Source: Pseudopyrenochaeta lycopersici
Taxonomy: Eukaryota > Ascomycota > Dothideomycetes > Pleosporales > Pseudopyrenochaetaceae
Length of the DNA: 64,000 nt
NCBI GenBank assembly: GCA_003313425.1
Contig: NHZP01000004.1
Location: forward strand, 1,550,001 to 1,614,000
Direction: 5' to 3'
A program made the position numbers and the translations under genes. This document shows positions 1 to 9,333 of this stretch, piece after piece; within the stretch, counting starts at the first letter, position 1, and every line of letters begins with the position of its first letter. The notes below the pieces were generated by a model. It did no database searches. It saw nothing but the letters and a program-made list of their open reading frames with translations, and was not told where the DNA came from.

Positions 1-670
1 CTTCTTCTTATCTGCAACACGACCGCTATTCTTACTTTCACGTCTCATCCCTGAGAACCATTCTATAGGTTCTTCATATGGTACGTCCACTGGCGGTTCT
101 TCATATGGTTCGTCCACTGGCGGTTCTTCATATGGTTCGTCCACTGGCGGTTCTTCATATGGTTCGTCCACTGGCGGTTCGTCGTCATAGTAGCGTTCAG
201 GTTCAGGTACAGGTGGAGGTGGAGGTGGGGCTATCACGTCATCTACTGTCCATTGCTCCGCTGCTGATCTAGGTGATGTGAACTGGAACGGTGAAAGACT
301 CGTTTTGATTTTCGCTGGACTTTGTACTTCACGGTCTTGAATAATACTCTCATCTTGCACCCATGGCGGCACTGTGTAATCACGGCGATATGCATACTCG
401 AGATATCTGGCAAAATCCTCCGGCTCGATGTCCGCAATTTCGGCGGATCGTGTGTGCGACTCTATCATACCTCCGTCCACAAGTGCTCTGAAGGGTTCAG
501 ATGTAGCAGCAATTACTTTGGAGTGTACGACGAATCTTTTCTTTCCATTGCCAACTCCGAATGTAAAGAGATCGGACTGAATAATACTGAGTAGTAGCCA
601 TTAGGCGGTGTTCACAGGTAAAGGACTAGACGTACCTCTCAAAAGACTCGTCTTGTAGTGCTGCGGCCAT
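1..670 (-). CDS. BTB/POZ domain protein, 3' part outside the window
   Basis: Two exons are visible: 670-636 and 586 to beyond position 1, separated by a 49-bp intron (635-587; GTACGT donor, CTAAT branch, CAG acceptor). The start is the ATG at 670-668, giving MAAALQDESFES before the splice. Exon 2 reads SDLFTFGVGNGKKRFVVHSK and then VIAATSEPFRALVDGGM, the usual fungal BTB core (D-x-x-x-x-x-G-x-G-x-x-x-x-x-V-H-x-x-V-I, then S-x-x-F-x-x-L). It continues with EPEDFARYLEYAYRRDYTVP, the helix pair that follows. After the BTB domain comes a proline-rich linker and a tandem acidic repeat. BTB domains dimerise and often recruit Cullin-3; a substrate cannot be named here. The protein runs off the left edge, so its C-terminus is unknown. 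The BTB call is firm; the function is not known. Confidence 0.85.
70..181 (-). repeat. 27-bp tandem repeat inside the BTB gene
   Basis: Four head-to-tail copies of a 27-bp unit encode, on the minus strand, the nonapeptide EPPVDEPYE. One copy has a single change (VDVPYE). The unit is in frame, so copy-number change would only lengthen an acidic, proline-rich tail. Confidence 0.9.
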
Positions 671-1544
671 CTTAACGACACTGTTCTAAATGAGACAACA
701 GTCGTTCCAGTGTAGACTGATATACTAGCTCTATATCTGTAGTACTTTCGCACCTCACAATGTTAGACGAACTTACAGGGAGTGACGAAGTCGCACAGCA
801 GTACGAAATACGCGTACTAGTTCTACTGGCTATTGAAGTTACACAGCTTTATCATTTTCGCGGTGGTGTGCACACCCGCGCCTGATACGCCAATCACACT
901 GAACCACCTTGCGACTATGGAATGGCAACAAAGTGCGGGGTTGAACAGGGATGGTCTGCAAGGAGCATTGAGTTTCAATCTTGTCGAAAACATCGTCGGT
1001 AAACAAATATTTCGAAAGATCCTCTACTTCGCCAGCCATCAATCGTGATGTTGCGCGGTAGGAATAAGCGAGTCAGACGCGACGAAGGTAATTCCAACCG
1101 GGCATCCTTGCTTTCACTCGCAAAACAGGGTTCTCCACATGCGTCATGATGCTACAGCCACCTTAACCCCAGCAAGTTGATCGCGCGGGAAGTTGTACCA
1201 GGGCTTCCATGTATTTCGTAGAGTCGTTGGATGGGATGGAATCCTGAGCCGTGTACGCCATGACTCAATACGTCACTGATCCGTAGATCTGGTAGGTATA
1301 AGCTCCATATCTCACGATTCGCCTTCCAACTTCGCTGAGCTTGAACTTGTGCGAAAGCCATTGCATATACATTGTTGTCGATTCCTGTTTCCCGATAGTC
1401 CTGACTAAAGTTGTGAAAACGGCGCCCCCAATCTCATCCCGGCGTGCGCTCGCGGGCCTCGCTCTTGTCTCTGTGCTTTCTGCCGTCGAGAAACAACGCC
1501 AGAAGAAAGCACAAGACGCAGAGAAAGACTTTGTGATTGAAGAT
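671..1544. other. Divergent intergenic region
   Basis: This lies between the BTB start (minus) and the DUF1989 start (plus). Short open frames occur on both strands (839-1042, 1152-1361) but have no recognisable domain. The part next to position 1545 stays open in the DUF1989 frame back to a TTG at 1341 and may hold a 5' leader or an unrecognised upstream exon. Confidence 0.5.
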
Positions 1545-3333
1545 ATGTCAGGTGAACTTCAGACCATCCCCGCTCGCCATGGCGTTGCGACGTTTGTACC
1601 GAGAGGCCGAACAATCAAGGTCATCAATACGTATGGAAAACAGGTAGTCAGCATGTGGGCTTTTAGTCTAGGTGCGCCGCCTGAAGAGGGAGACGACGAA
1701 GAGGAAGGAGAGGGGAATGAACTAGATGAAGAGGAGGTACAGAAGGAAGCTGAAGCGTTGAAGAAAGCTATCGAGGAGGACGGAGGTAAAGAGTTAGCAG
1801 CAACCAAGACCGATGAGGAGACGTCCAAAGAGGCAGAGGGTACTGGCAAAGAGTCACAGTCTACAAACAAGGAAGATGGCGAAACCAAGGAAGATTCTGA
1901 AGACCCACCTGAGCAAGCGCCTGATACCCCAGGGAACGAGAAAGCGACCGAGGACACAGCATCTGTGTCAAAGCAAACTTCCAAGCGTACTTGGGCGTCC
2001 TATCTCCCTTCCATTCCTTATCGCAACAAAGGTGCTGCGAACAAGCCAGGCACTGAACAAAAGCCCAATGCAGAGGAAGAAAAAGCGAAAAATGAAGCAA
2101 ACACCAAGGCATGGTCATCGTACTTGCCTACCGGTAAGGGCTTCTCAAGCTACGTCCCGAATGTGCAGCTTCCGGACTCGAAGGACGTGGTGAGCGCTTT
2201 CAAGGCTAGTCACCATCGTGATCCAAATAAAAGCTATGCGGAGCAGTTGTATGATTTCTCAAAGACACCAGTCGGCGCTGGAACTCTAGCTGGTGAGTTC
2301 AGTCCAGTTACTTGACCGCTATGAGCCACATTAACACTAAAACTTCATAGCTGCAACAGGTTCCGGCTATGCCTCCTCTGTCTATGCTGTCTACAGCGCC
2401 TACGCTTCTGCAAATCCCTCGAAGAACTCGCGGCCACCCATGGAGTATCTTTCCCTCCCACACACGCGCGCCTCGTCACGAAAGCTGGTTCCTGAGGTCA
2501 ACGATGAATTGCTCACCAACTTGCGCAATCCTATCATTACCTTGGTCGAAGACACGTCGCCTGGCGCCCACGACACACTCACTGCAGCATGTGATGCAAA
2601 TCTATATTCTGCTCTGGGTGTAGACAAGCCGGAGGAACATGGGAGCTGTGCAGAGAATCTCGTGCTCGCCCTCCAAGAACTGAATGAAGAAGCCGGCCTA
2701 AAAGGCGCCAAAGCTGTAGGCGCAGATATTAGTGTTAACATTGCGCCTACACCTCTGCATCTATTCATGAACGTGCCTTTACAGCTCGCCGACAATGTGT
2801 CGGGCGATGGCGTGGGCGCGAAGGGCGCAACGCTGAAAGTGAAGGAGCCGAAGGGCAAAAAGAGGGCTTTTGTACGGTTCAGAGCGGAGAGGGATATTGT
2901 GGTCGTGTTCAGTGCATGTCCCATGGACGTGGGTCAGCAGAATGGAGGACGATGCATGGCAGCAAACTTCATGGTGGAAAACGTTCAAGAAGGAGAGGAT
3001 CTCGCTTCATCAACCGCTTCTATGGGCAAGAGAAAGGGCACGCCGAAGAAACTCAACGGGAGCGCAAAGAAGAGTGACGTTGCAGAGAAAGCGAAGGAAC
3101 CCGAGGATGAGCCTAAGAAGGAGGAAGCCAAGAAGGCTGCGCCTAAAAAAAACATCGAGGAAAAGAAGCCCGCTGCGATAAGGAGGGATAGCGGGAAAGC
3201 ATCAACGCCCAAAGTTCCAGAAATGGAAGAAAACAAAGAAATGCCGATTTCCGAAGAGCCTAAAATGAAGAAGAAGCCCAAGAAGCTCCAAGTCCGCAGC
3301 GGAGGCACACCCACGCCAACCAAGAGCTCGTAA
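1545..3333 (+). CDS. DUF1989 (urea carboxylase-associated family) protein
   Basis: Exons 1545-2292 and 2351-3333 (intron 2293-2350, GTGAGT...TAG) give 576 residues. I chose the ATG at 1545 because the longer open frame upstream contains no earlier ATG, only a TTG at 1341. The N-terminus (SGELQTIPARHGVATFVPRG, then IKVINTYGKQVVSMWAF) and the second-exon block (LVEDTSPGAHDTLTAACD ... HGSCAENL ... PTPLHLFMNVPL ... VVVFSACPMDVGQQNGGRC) are the two halves of the DUF1989 fold, known in bacteria from proteins linked to urea carboxylase. About 200 residues of Glu/Lys-rich low-complexity sequence split the domain, with two short related motifs (WASYLPSIPY, WSSYLPTGKG). The C-terminus is a long Lys/Pro/Glu tail ending in PTPTKSS. 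No catalytic role is established for the fungal members. The start could move upstream if there is an unseen 5' exon. Confidence 0.85.
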
Positions 3334-3894
3334 CAAGCTCTCGTGGCTAAATCTACTACCCTAGCGGCAAACGGTCCCGCCATCTGTAGCCCTAGCCTAG
3401 GGAAAGCAAGGGTTAAAAAGAAAAAAAAAAGGGCAATAATTCGTGTTCGCGTCGGTTCTGTAGAAAATGTACATGTATACGTATTCGGCTCGTACGACAG
3501 CCATTGTTAGCAGGCTAATTAATAATATACCCTGGTTTGCCCCCCCATTTACTTTGATATGCAATTGAAATATTGCATACGCATGGTGGGCAAAGAGCCC
3601 CGGGTTTATACAGCGGGAAGACATGTAATGCACATGCAGGCCAGTATCCAGGTCAAAGCATCTGCACAGGGAGCTATTGATAGGCTCAATTTTTTTTGGG
3701 CGTCCAACTTCAACTATTTTCTCTTAAAATTCAAATCTCGTACCTGAAAGCGAGGGTTATGCTACAATATAGCCGGTCGGTCAACGACACTGCAAACGAA
3801 ACCTGTCCTCATTCCTTCTCCTTCCAAATTGGACGTCCTCCTGCTATGACCATGTACTAGTTCACTGCTATCGGCCTTAATGAAACTTGCTTAC
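3334..3894. other. Convergent intergenic region
   Basis: This separates the 3' ends of the DUF1989 gene and the secreted repeat gene. It has A-rich (3417-3430) and T-rich (3690-3699) tracts. No gene is seen. Confidence 0.6.
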
Positions 3895-6377
3895 CTAGCG
3901 AACCACCTGCGCTGGATCACACCACGCCACGCACGTGTACGTTGGACACGGCAAAGTGACAGTCTTCGTCTTTGCTGTGGGGCATTTGGACACTACTGGG
4001 GTCGGTGTGACAATTGGCGTCAGTGTCTTGATTGTGACAATTGTCTTCTCAATCTCCCTCCCCTTGACTCTCTTCTCCAAGACCGGTACCGGCTTATTCC
4101 AATCACACGGTATGCCCTGGGGACACTTCGGCGGCACACATGTGGGGATCAGCGTAACGGTAAGGTCGGGGCAGAGACCGAACGACGGCTGGGGCGGGGG
4201 CTTGATGATGGTGCCTGGGGGAACAGGGTGGTAGCTTGGCTCAGGCGCTGGAGTTGGAGCTGGAGGAGAGTTACGCTTGCCCCAAGAGATAAAGACTGGA
4301 GGCTGAGAGGTGGACTTGGGCAGGTTGAGAGAGTATGTAGGTAACTCAAGGCCGATACTATTTTGAGGTCCAGCCTCGCGCTTACCCCATGAGACGCTTG
4401 CTTGAGGAGGTGCAATGCTTATCTCATCACTCGGCGTTGGGGCAGGCGGAACAGGGAACTCGGTAGGCTCCTCTTCATCTTGACGCTTACCCCAGGAGAT
4501 GTAGGTGGGCGGGGAAGGCTTCGGCCAGTTGAACGAGAAGGTGGGAAATTGGAGCCCAATGGTGTCAGCTTGCGGTGCAGCATCGCGCTTACCCCAGATG
4601 ACAGTCGCCTTAGGTGGTTCGATACCAATGCTGTTCGGTAGAGTAGGAACTGGGAATGGCGGGAACTCAATTGGACCAGGCTCTTCTGGATCCTCCGGAA
4701 ACTCTGGGTCTTCTGGGAACTCCGGGTCCTCTGGGAGAACAGTTGGCTCGGGTTCATCTTGACGCTTGCCCCACGAGATGTACGTAGGTGGTGACGGCTT
4801 TGGCCAAGTGATGGAATTAGTGGGAAACTCTAACCCGATTGTGTCCACCTGGGGTGCAGCCTCGCGTTTGCCCCACGAGATGTATGTAGGTGGCGACGGC
4901 TTTGGCCAACTGATGGAGTTAGTGGGGAACTCTAATCCGATTGTGTCCACCTGAGGTGCAGCCTCGCGTTTGCCCCAGCTGACACTGAATTGGGGGTCTC
5001 CGATGCTAATTACATCACTCGGCCCTGGCGGACCTGGAGTAGGGCTAGGGCTAGGAGTAGGAGTAGGGGTGGGCGTAGGGGTTGGCGTCGGAGTGGGCGT
5101 AGGAGTAGGCGTCCGAGTAGGCGTCCGAGTGGTCGTGCTAGAAGTGGATGGCTTCGGCGGAACCTTAGAAGTGGGCCTGGGCTTGAGATCGATCTCGTCC
5201 TGGCGCTTCTTGAGGTCCCAAGTTACACTAAATGAGGGAGGTCCCAGACTAATTTGGTCGCTCGGCTTCGGTAGCGGCGGCTCCGGGGTGGGAGTAGGAG
5301 TAGGTGTAGGCGTGGGCGTGGGCGTAGGTGTGGGTGTCGTAGAAGGAGTGGATGGCTTTGGCTTCGGCGGAACCTTAGAAGTGGGCCTGGGCTTGAGATC
5401 GATCACATCCTGACGTTTCTTGAGGTCCCAGGTTACACTAAACGATGGTGGTCCAAGACTAATCTGGTCACTTGGCTTCGGCAGCGGCGGCGCTGGGGTC
5501 GGAGTGGGTGTCGGCTTCGGGGTTGAGCTTGGCTTAGGTGTGGTCTTCGGAGTCGAAGTTGGCTTCTGAGAAGTCTTCGGGGTGGTCTTTGGCGTAGTCT
5601 TTGCAGTCGACTTCTTGGTCGAAGGGGTTGCGGAAGGCTTTTCAGGTTCCGGCGTAGGGGTAGGCGAAGCACCTGGGCCACTTCCCTCCCAGCTGATCCA
5701 GCCGGACGGCTGCCCCAGGCTAATTTGATCAGTTGGCTGGGACGGAGGCGGGTACTCTGGCTCTGCGGGAGCATCAGTTGGAGCTGAGCCGCTTGATTCC
5801 CAGCTAATCCAACCGGATGGCTGTCCAAGACTGATCTGATCAGTCGGGGTGGAAGGAGGCGGATAGTTAGGTTCTTCGGGAGCTGGAGTCGGGGCAGGAC
5901 CACTGGTCTCCCAGCTAACCCAGAAAGAAGGTTTCCCAAGGCTAATTTGGTCACCTGCTTGGCGGACCTTGTTTCTAGGCTGCCCACGTGCCCAGCTCAC
6001 GGAGTACGATGGCGGACTGTCTGTAGTTTGAACACCAGGAGCTGACGATACTGGTGCTTGCGACGGTCCGGCTCCATCCCAGCTCACGGAGAAAGTTGGA
6101 GGAGAAAGACTGATGAGATCACTTGGTGTGGGTACAATGACAGGCGGCAGTACTGGTTCTTGGGCGACACTGGTGGACGCCGGATTTCCAGTGTCCCAAG
6201 AGACGCTCTGGCGAGGAGGAGTCAACCCAATCTGACGATCCTTTAGGCCTGTAGGCGCTGCACGAATGCTGCGGTACGTTAGCGGAAATTCGTAAATCGT
6301 AAACGGTATTTCATAACAAACCTGAGAGCTAGGCCTAGCAACGCCAACACACTGTGCCGTGCTGGAGCCATTTTCAT
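3895..6377 (-). CDS. Secreted Pro/Ser/Trp repeat protein with Kex2-like sites, candidate peptide precursor
   Basis: Exons 6377-6322 and 6268-3895 (intron 6321-6269, 53 bp, GTTTGT donor, GCTAAC branch, CAG acceptor) give 809 residues. Exon 1 was found by shifting frame at that intron. It encodes MKMAPARHSVLALLGLALS, a clear signal peptide with a hydrophobic core, followed by IRAAPTGLKDRQ. The body carries about 19 copies of a short motif of the form D-x-I-S/G-L/I-x-x-P-x-x-S-V/I-S/T-W. Seven copies end in Trp-Gly-Lys-Arg, followed by Glu-Ala, Asp-Ala, Gln-Asp or Asn-Ser. Three more Lys-Arg sites (two LKKRQD, one LEKRVK) bring the total to ten. Long Pro-Thr runs separate the early motifs. A Cys-rich end (about residues 725-809, eight or more Cys) closes the protein. 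Lys-Arg followed by X-Ala is the classical Kex2/Ste13 arrangement of fungal pheromone and KEP precursors; that processing is inference. It could instead be a wall-associated Pro-rich protein. I recognise no named family. Confidence 0.75.
4763..4966 (-). repeat. 102-bp tandem repeat in the secreted protein
   Basis: Two adjacent 102-bp units (4763-4864, 4865-4966) encode nearly identical 34-residue blocks with the segments KREAAPQVDTIGLEFPTNSI and WPKPSPPTYISWG. A related diverged block lies further toward the C-terminus (KRDAAPQADTIGLQFPTFSF). Recent duplication of one processing unit is the simplest reading. Confidence 0.85.
5038..5133 (-). repeat. Pro-Thr dipeptide minisatellite, copy 1
   Basis: Degenerate 6-bp units (plus-strand GTNGGN-like) encode a long Pro-Thr/Pro-Ser run on the minus strand inside the secreted repeat gene. 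Such tracts are likely to vary in length between strains. Confidence 0.8.
5287..5337 (-). repeat. Pro-Thr dipeptide minisatellite, copy 2
   Basis: A second Pro-Thr run of the same degenerate 6-bp type. It is followed on each side by nearly identical flanks (SDQISLGPPSFSVTWDLKKR), so the larger unit of motif, KKR and PT-run is itself duplicated. Confidence 0.8.
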
Positions 6378-7412
6378 CAAATAAAGTCCCGCGAACCAAA
6401 GATTCAGCTGGTAGGTTATGAAGTTTGCCCCTCAACGTAAACGCTCTTTCCAAGAACATGGTGGAATGTTATAGAGGCGTCTCGGGTCTCCATTCTCATG
6501 TTCTAGACCAGACAAGCAGCAACACTCTGAATAGATGAAAGATACGAGGCCAGGCACCTTCATCCGTACTGAGATATCGTTTGCACGTGTGCGATACTCC
6601 AGGTCTTTGTGTTGGCAAGCCCTAATAGTCCATGTTCCGGGCTTTAGGTCGAGTTTTAGAGCCGGCAAAGCAATCAATGATGATAAAACTCGGGTGGAAC
6701 AGTGGCATGACCGTGGAATGTGCTAATTTTAGGATTGCAATGTAATGGAAGGACTTCCATTAACGTTGATTTGGTGCAGCGTGGGCAAAGTCGGCACAAT
6801 TAAAGTAGATGTTGTTTGGCTATATTGCTGGATATTTGATGTGATCGTAACATGGATCCGGCAGCAACCGAACCAGAACCGGATCCGAGACAGGGGTCTA
6901 AACCCTTGCATAGTGGACTAGGCGGAAAGCTTAACGCTTCGACATGGTAGCTCCTCACTTTACAGGCCTGGCGCTGACAAGGTCTAGACGCAGGCATATC
7001 CTCGAGCATTTTGGTACCTCCCTACTTAGGGAAAGGTCAGGCTCCTCCGCTTTCCCTTCAAATAGCGTTTGAGGACAGCCGTTTTGGAGGTGGTCCAATA
7101 TAATTCGCAGTCAACAAGCTCAGGTTGTGCTTGCTATGACTATCTTTAGACCAACCCCCTCTGAATGCTTGGATGCGACGCTGATCGTCTGTCTTCTGTA
7201 CTGCATTTATCAGAGGCGATTCGGAATCATCCGCACCTGCAGTAGATCTGACGTTCGAACATCTAGATAGCTACTCGAAGTGGGTGACGTGATGGGCGCA
7301 GATGTCGGGTCCTGCCGATGACACCATGGGAGCTCCTCCTGCGGGTCGTGAGAATGCATCGATAGATATTGGTGGAATTGCGCTATGCAGCTCCGCCCTG
7401 GTTTTCTCCCTT
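6378..7412. other. Intergenic region upstream of the secreted repeat gene
   Basis: About 1 kb between the start of the secreted repeat gene and the 3' end of QRI7, both on the minus strand. Only short open frames are seen, none with a recognisable domain. It should hold the promoter of the secreted gene. Confidence 0.5.
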
Positions 7413-9102
7413 TCAACCATCATTTGGCGGATCTAGTAATTTGTCGAGGGGCCACTTGCGAATAGCACGAATACGGAGGGAATCACTGTAGCCGGCTTCA
7501 AACATCTCAATGCCGGCCCACGCTATCATAGCTGCGTTGTCAGTGCAATACTCGGCAGGTGGGAAGTGTAGCTCAACATCGTCATAGCCATGGGCACATA
7601 GGGAACTCGCAAGTCTAGCAGACCGTCAGTGGGCCCAGGGTCAGCTGTACAGTGAAAGAAAACTCACATGTGTCGAAGAAATGAGTTGGCTGCGACGCCG
7701 CCAGCCATCACAACTGCAGGGTCAGTCGTGGAGATCTGGTTAAGAGACTGCAGACCCAAGAGTACTCGCGAAGCGACATGTTCAAAGGCGGCGCGCATGA
7801 CCTCTCTCGCCATGTCCTTTCTCTCTCCAATGCTAATCTCCTCAGCGGATCTCTCCGTCTTGTTCAGCTTTTTGCTAGCCGGGTCCATTCCATGTCGAAC
7901 TACGCGTTCAACGGCGGTCATCAGCCCGGAAAAGCTCATCTCGAAAGTATTGATCTTGGCTCCACCAGCTGCTTTAGTTAGGGGTTGATTGAAACCCCAG
8001 CCCCAGGCAGTCGTACTTCTCCGTGTGGCTTCTTCATTGTTTGCAGGCACCTTGTACCATGCGTAACGATGTTCGTGTTTATCAAGGTATTCCTTCGCAG
8101 TGAATTTGTGAGAATTCACTCGCGAGACAGGTCTAGGAGGTAGCAAAGCTGAGAACCACGAAGAGTCCTTATCTTCTTGGCGTTCCGTTTGACTCTCTGG
8201 CTGCTGTCTTTTGTCCTGACGCCATGCATCACCAAAAGCGAAGTTTTCGAGAAGAGAGCCATACATCGTACTCTTCGTTGCCTGTAGTATTTCTGCGGGG
8301 AGAATCACGCGCGCAACTTTGTCGAGACACTCTCCGATGGCAATATCGTTAGTACTACCCAGGACATGATGGTCCGTCAACGACGCTGAATGTATGAGCA
8401 AAGTGTGGCCGCCTGATGCAAGGAGCGACAAGAAAGGGAAGGCGAGGGAACTAGATCCACTTTCATTCTTGACAGGATCTGCATAAGAATGAGGCGAATA
8501 TGCTTCAAGGGCGCCAACTAATCGGGGGGTCAAGGCGTGGGCATGCATATGATGAACTCCTACTAGAGGTTTCTAGAAATCAAAAACTTAGCTGTATTCC
8601 TGGGGTTGTGGTGTTGCTTAGGTACCTGCCATGCTGCCGCAAGCCCTTTCGCCGTGTCAAGGCCGGTGAACAAATTGCTCCTCATGCCCGGACCCCGAGT
8701 GACGGTGATGAAGTCTGGAAGTCTCCTTGTAGCGATATCCGCCGCTGAGCCCATATCCTCCTTCTCAGAGAGGCCATCTCTGACAGCATGGCCCCATTCA
8801 CTTAAGGGGAGATGCTCAATTGCTTGGGACACGAGATCTGCTAGATTCTCCTGGTGGGCTTGGAGAGACACGAGCGGATGCACGCCCTGGAAGGCCGAGT
8901 TGTCTGATGTGACCTTCTTATGGAAATGCAGCTGTGCAACTTTTGAGCCTTCTTGCACGCCTTTCTCCAGCACTGCGACAGAGGTATCGTCGCAGGATGT
9001 TTCGATGGCAAGCGTCAGCAAGCGGCGACGGCTAATGTACTGCGGTCGACGCGACCACCGAGGACGCAGGGCGGCTTTGAGGTTGCTAGAGCAAGGCCGC
9101 AT
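7413..9102 (-). CDS. QRI7: Mitochondrial tRNA threonylcarbamoyladenosine synthase (TsaD/Kae1 family)
   Basis: Three exons, 9102-8626, 8572-7668 and 7614-7413, with two 53-bp introns, give 527 residues. The family transfers threonylcarbamoyl to A37 of tRNAs that read ANN codons; the Qri7 branch acts in mitochondria. Key blocks are [16 protein letters not shown] near the start, the metal-binding HHMHAHAL reconstructed across the first intron as [62 protein letters not shown], and the end block [15 protein letters not shown]. The first 30 residues are Arg-rich without acidic residues, as for a mitochondrial presequence, which favours Qri7 over cytosolic Kae1. A Gln/Glu-rich insert of roughly 60 residues between the second and third blocks (from about [16 protein letters not shown]) is absent from bacterial TsaD. 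Identification is firm. Confidence 0.92.
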
Positions 9103-9333
9103 GGCTTACGCAGAGGGCGTCGACTGGTGGCGGGATGATTTGATACGCGTCTCGCGATGTCGAAGCCGAGACCGTTCGGGCGGTTGAGGCTCAGTCGCCG
9201 ATCGAGGGTCTGGCCGTGACGTAGCCCGCACCTGTGCCAGGACCTCCCTCCGCCTCAACATTCCACCTCAACGCTCTGCGATCCCCCTGACCCGGCCCTA
9301 CGATGCGATATAGGCCTTCTCCGCCTCCACTCC
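9103..9333. promoter_or_regulatory. Divergent promoter of QRI7 and the patatin-like lipase gene
   Basis: Only 231 bp separate the two divergent start codons, so both promoters must lie here or overlap the coding regions. The plus-strand side is C/T-rich, as is common for fungal core promoters. No TATA box is seen. Confidence 0.55.

Noticed and set aside
1559..1984. 141-residue Ser-rich minus-strand frame
   Set aside because: Antisense shadow of the acidic Glu/Lys-rich segment of the DUF1989 gene.
3895..6377. Secreted repeat protein as an alpha-type mating pheromone precursor
   Set aside because: It has Kex2/Ste13-like sites, but the units are far longer than a pheromone and lack the W-C...C-W core of filamentous ascomycete alpha pheromones.
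6432..6677. 81-residue minus-strand frame as upstream exon of the secreted repeat gene
   Set aside because: It has no signal peptide and no splice site leading into the gene, whereas the exon at 6377-6322 gives a clear one.
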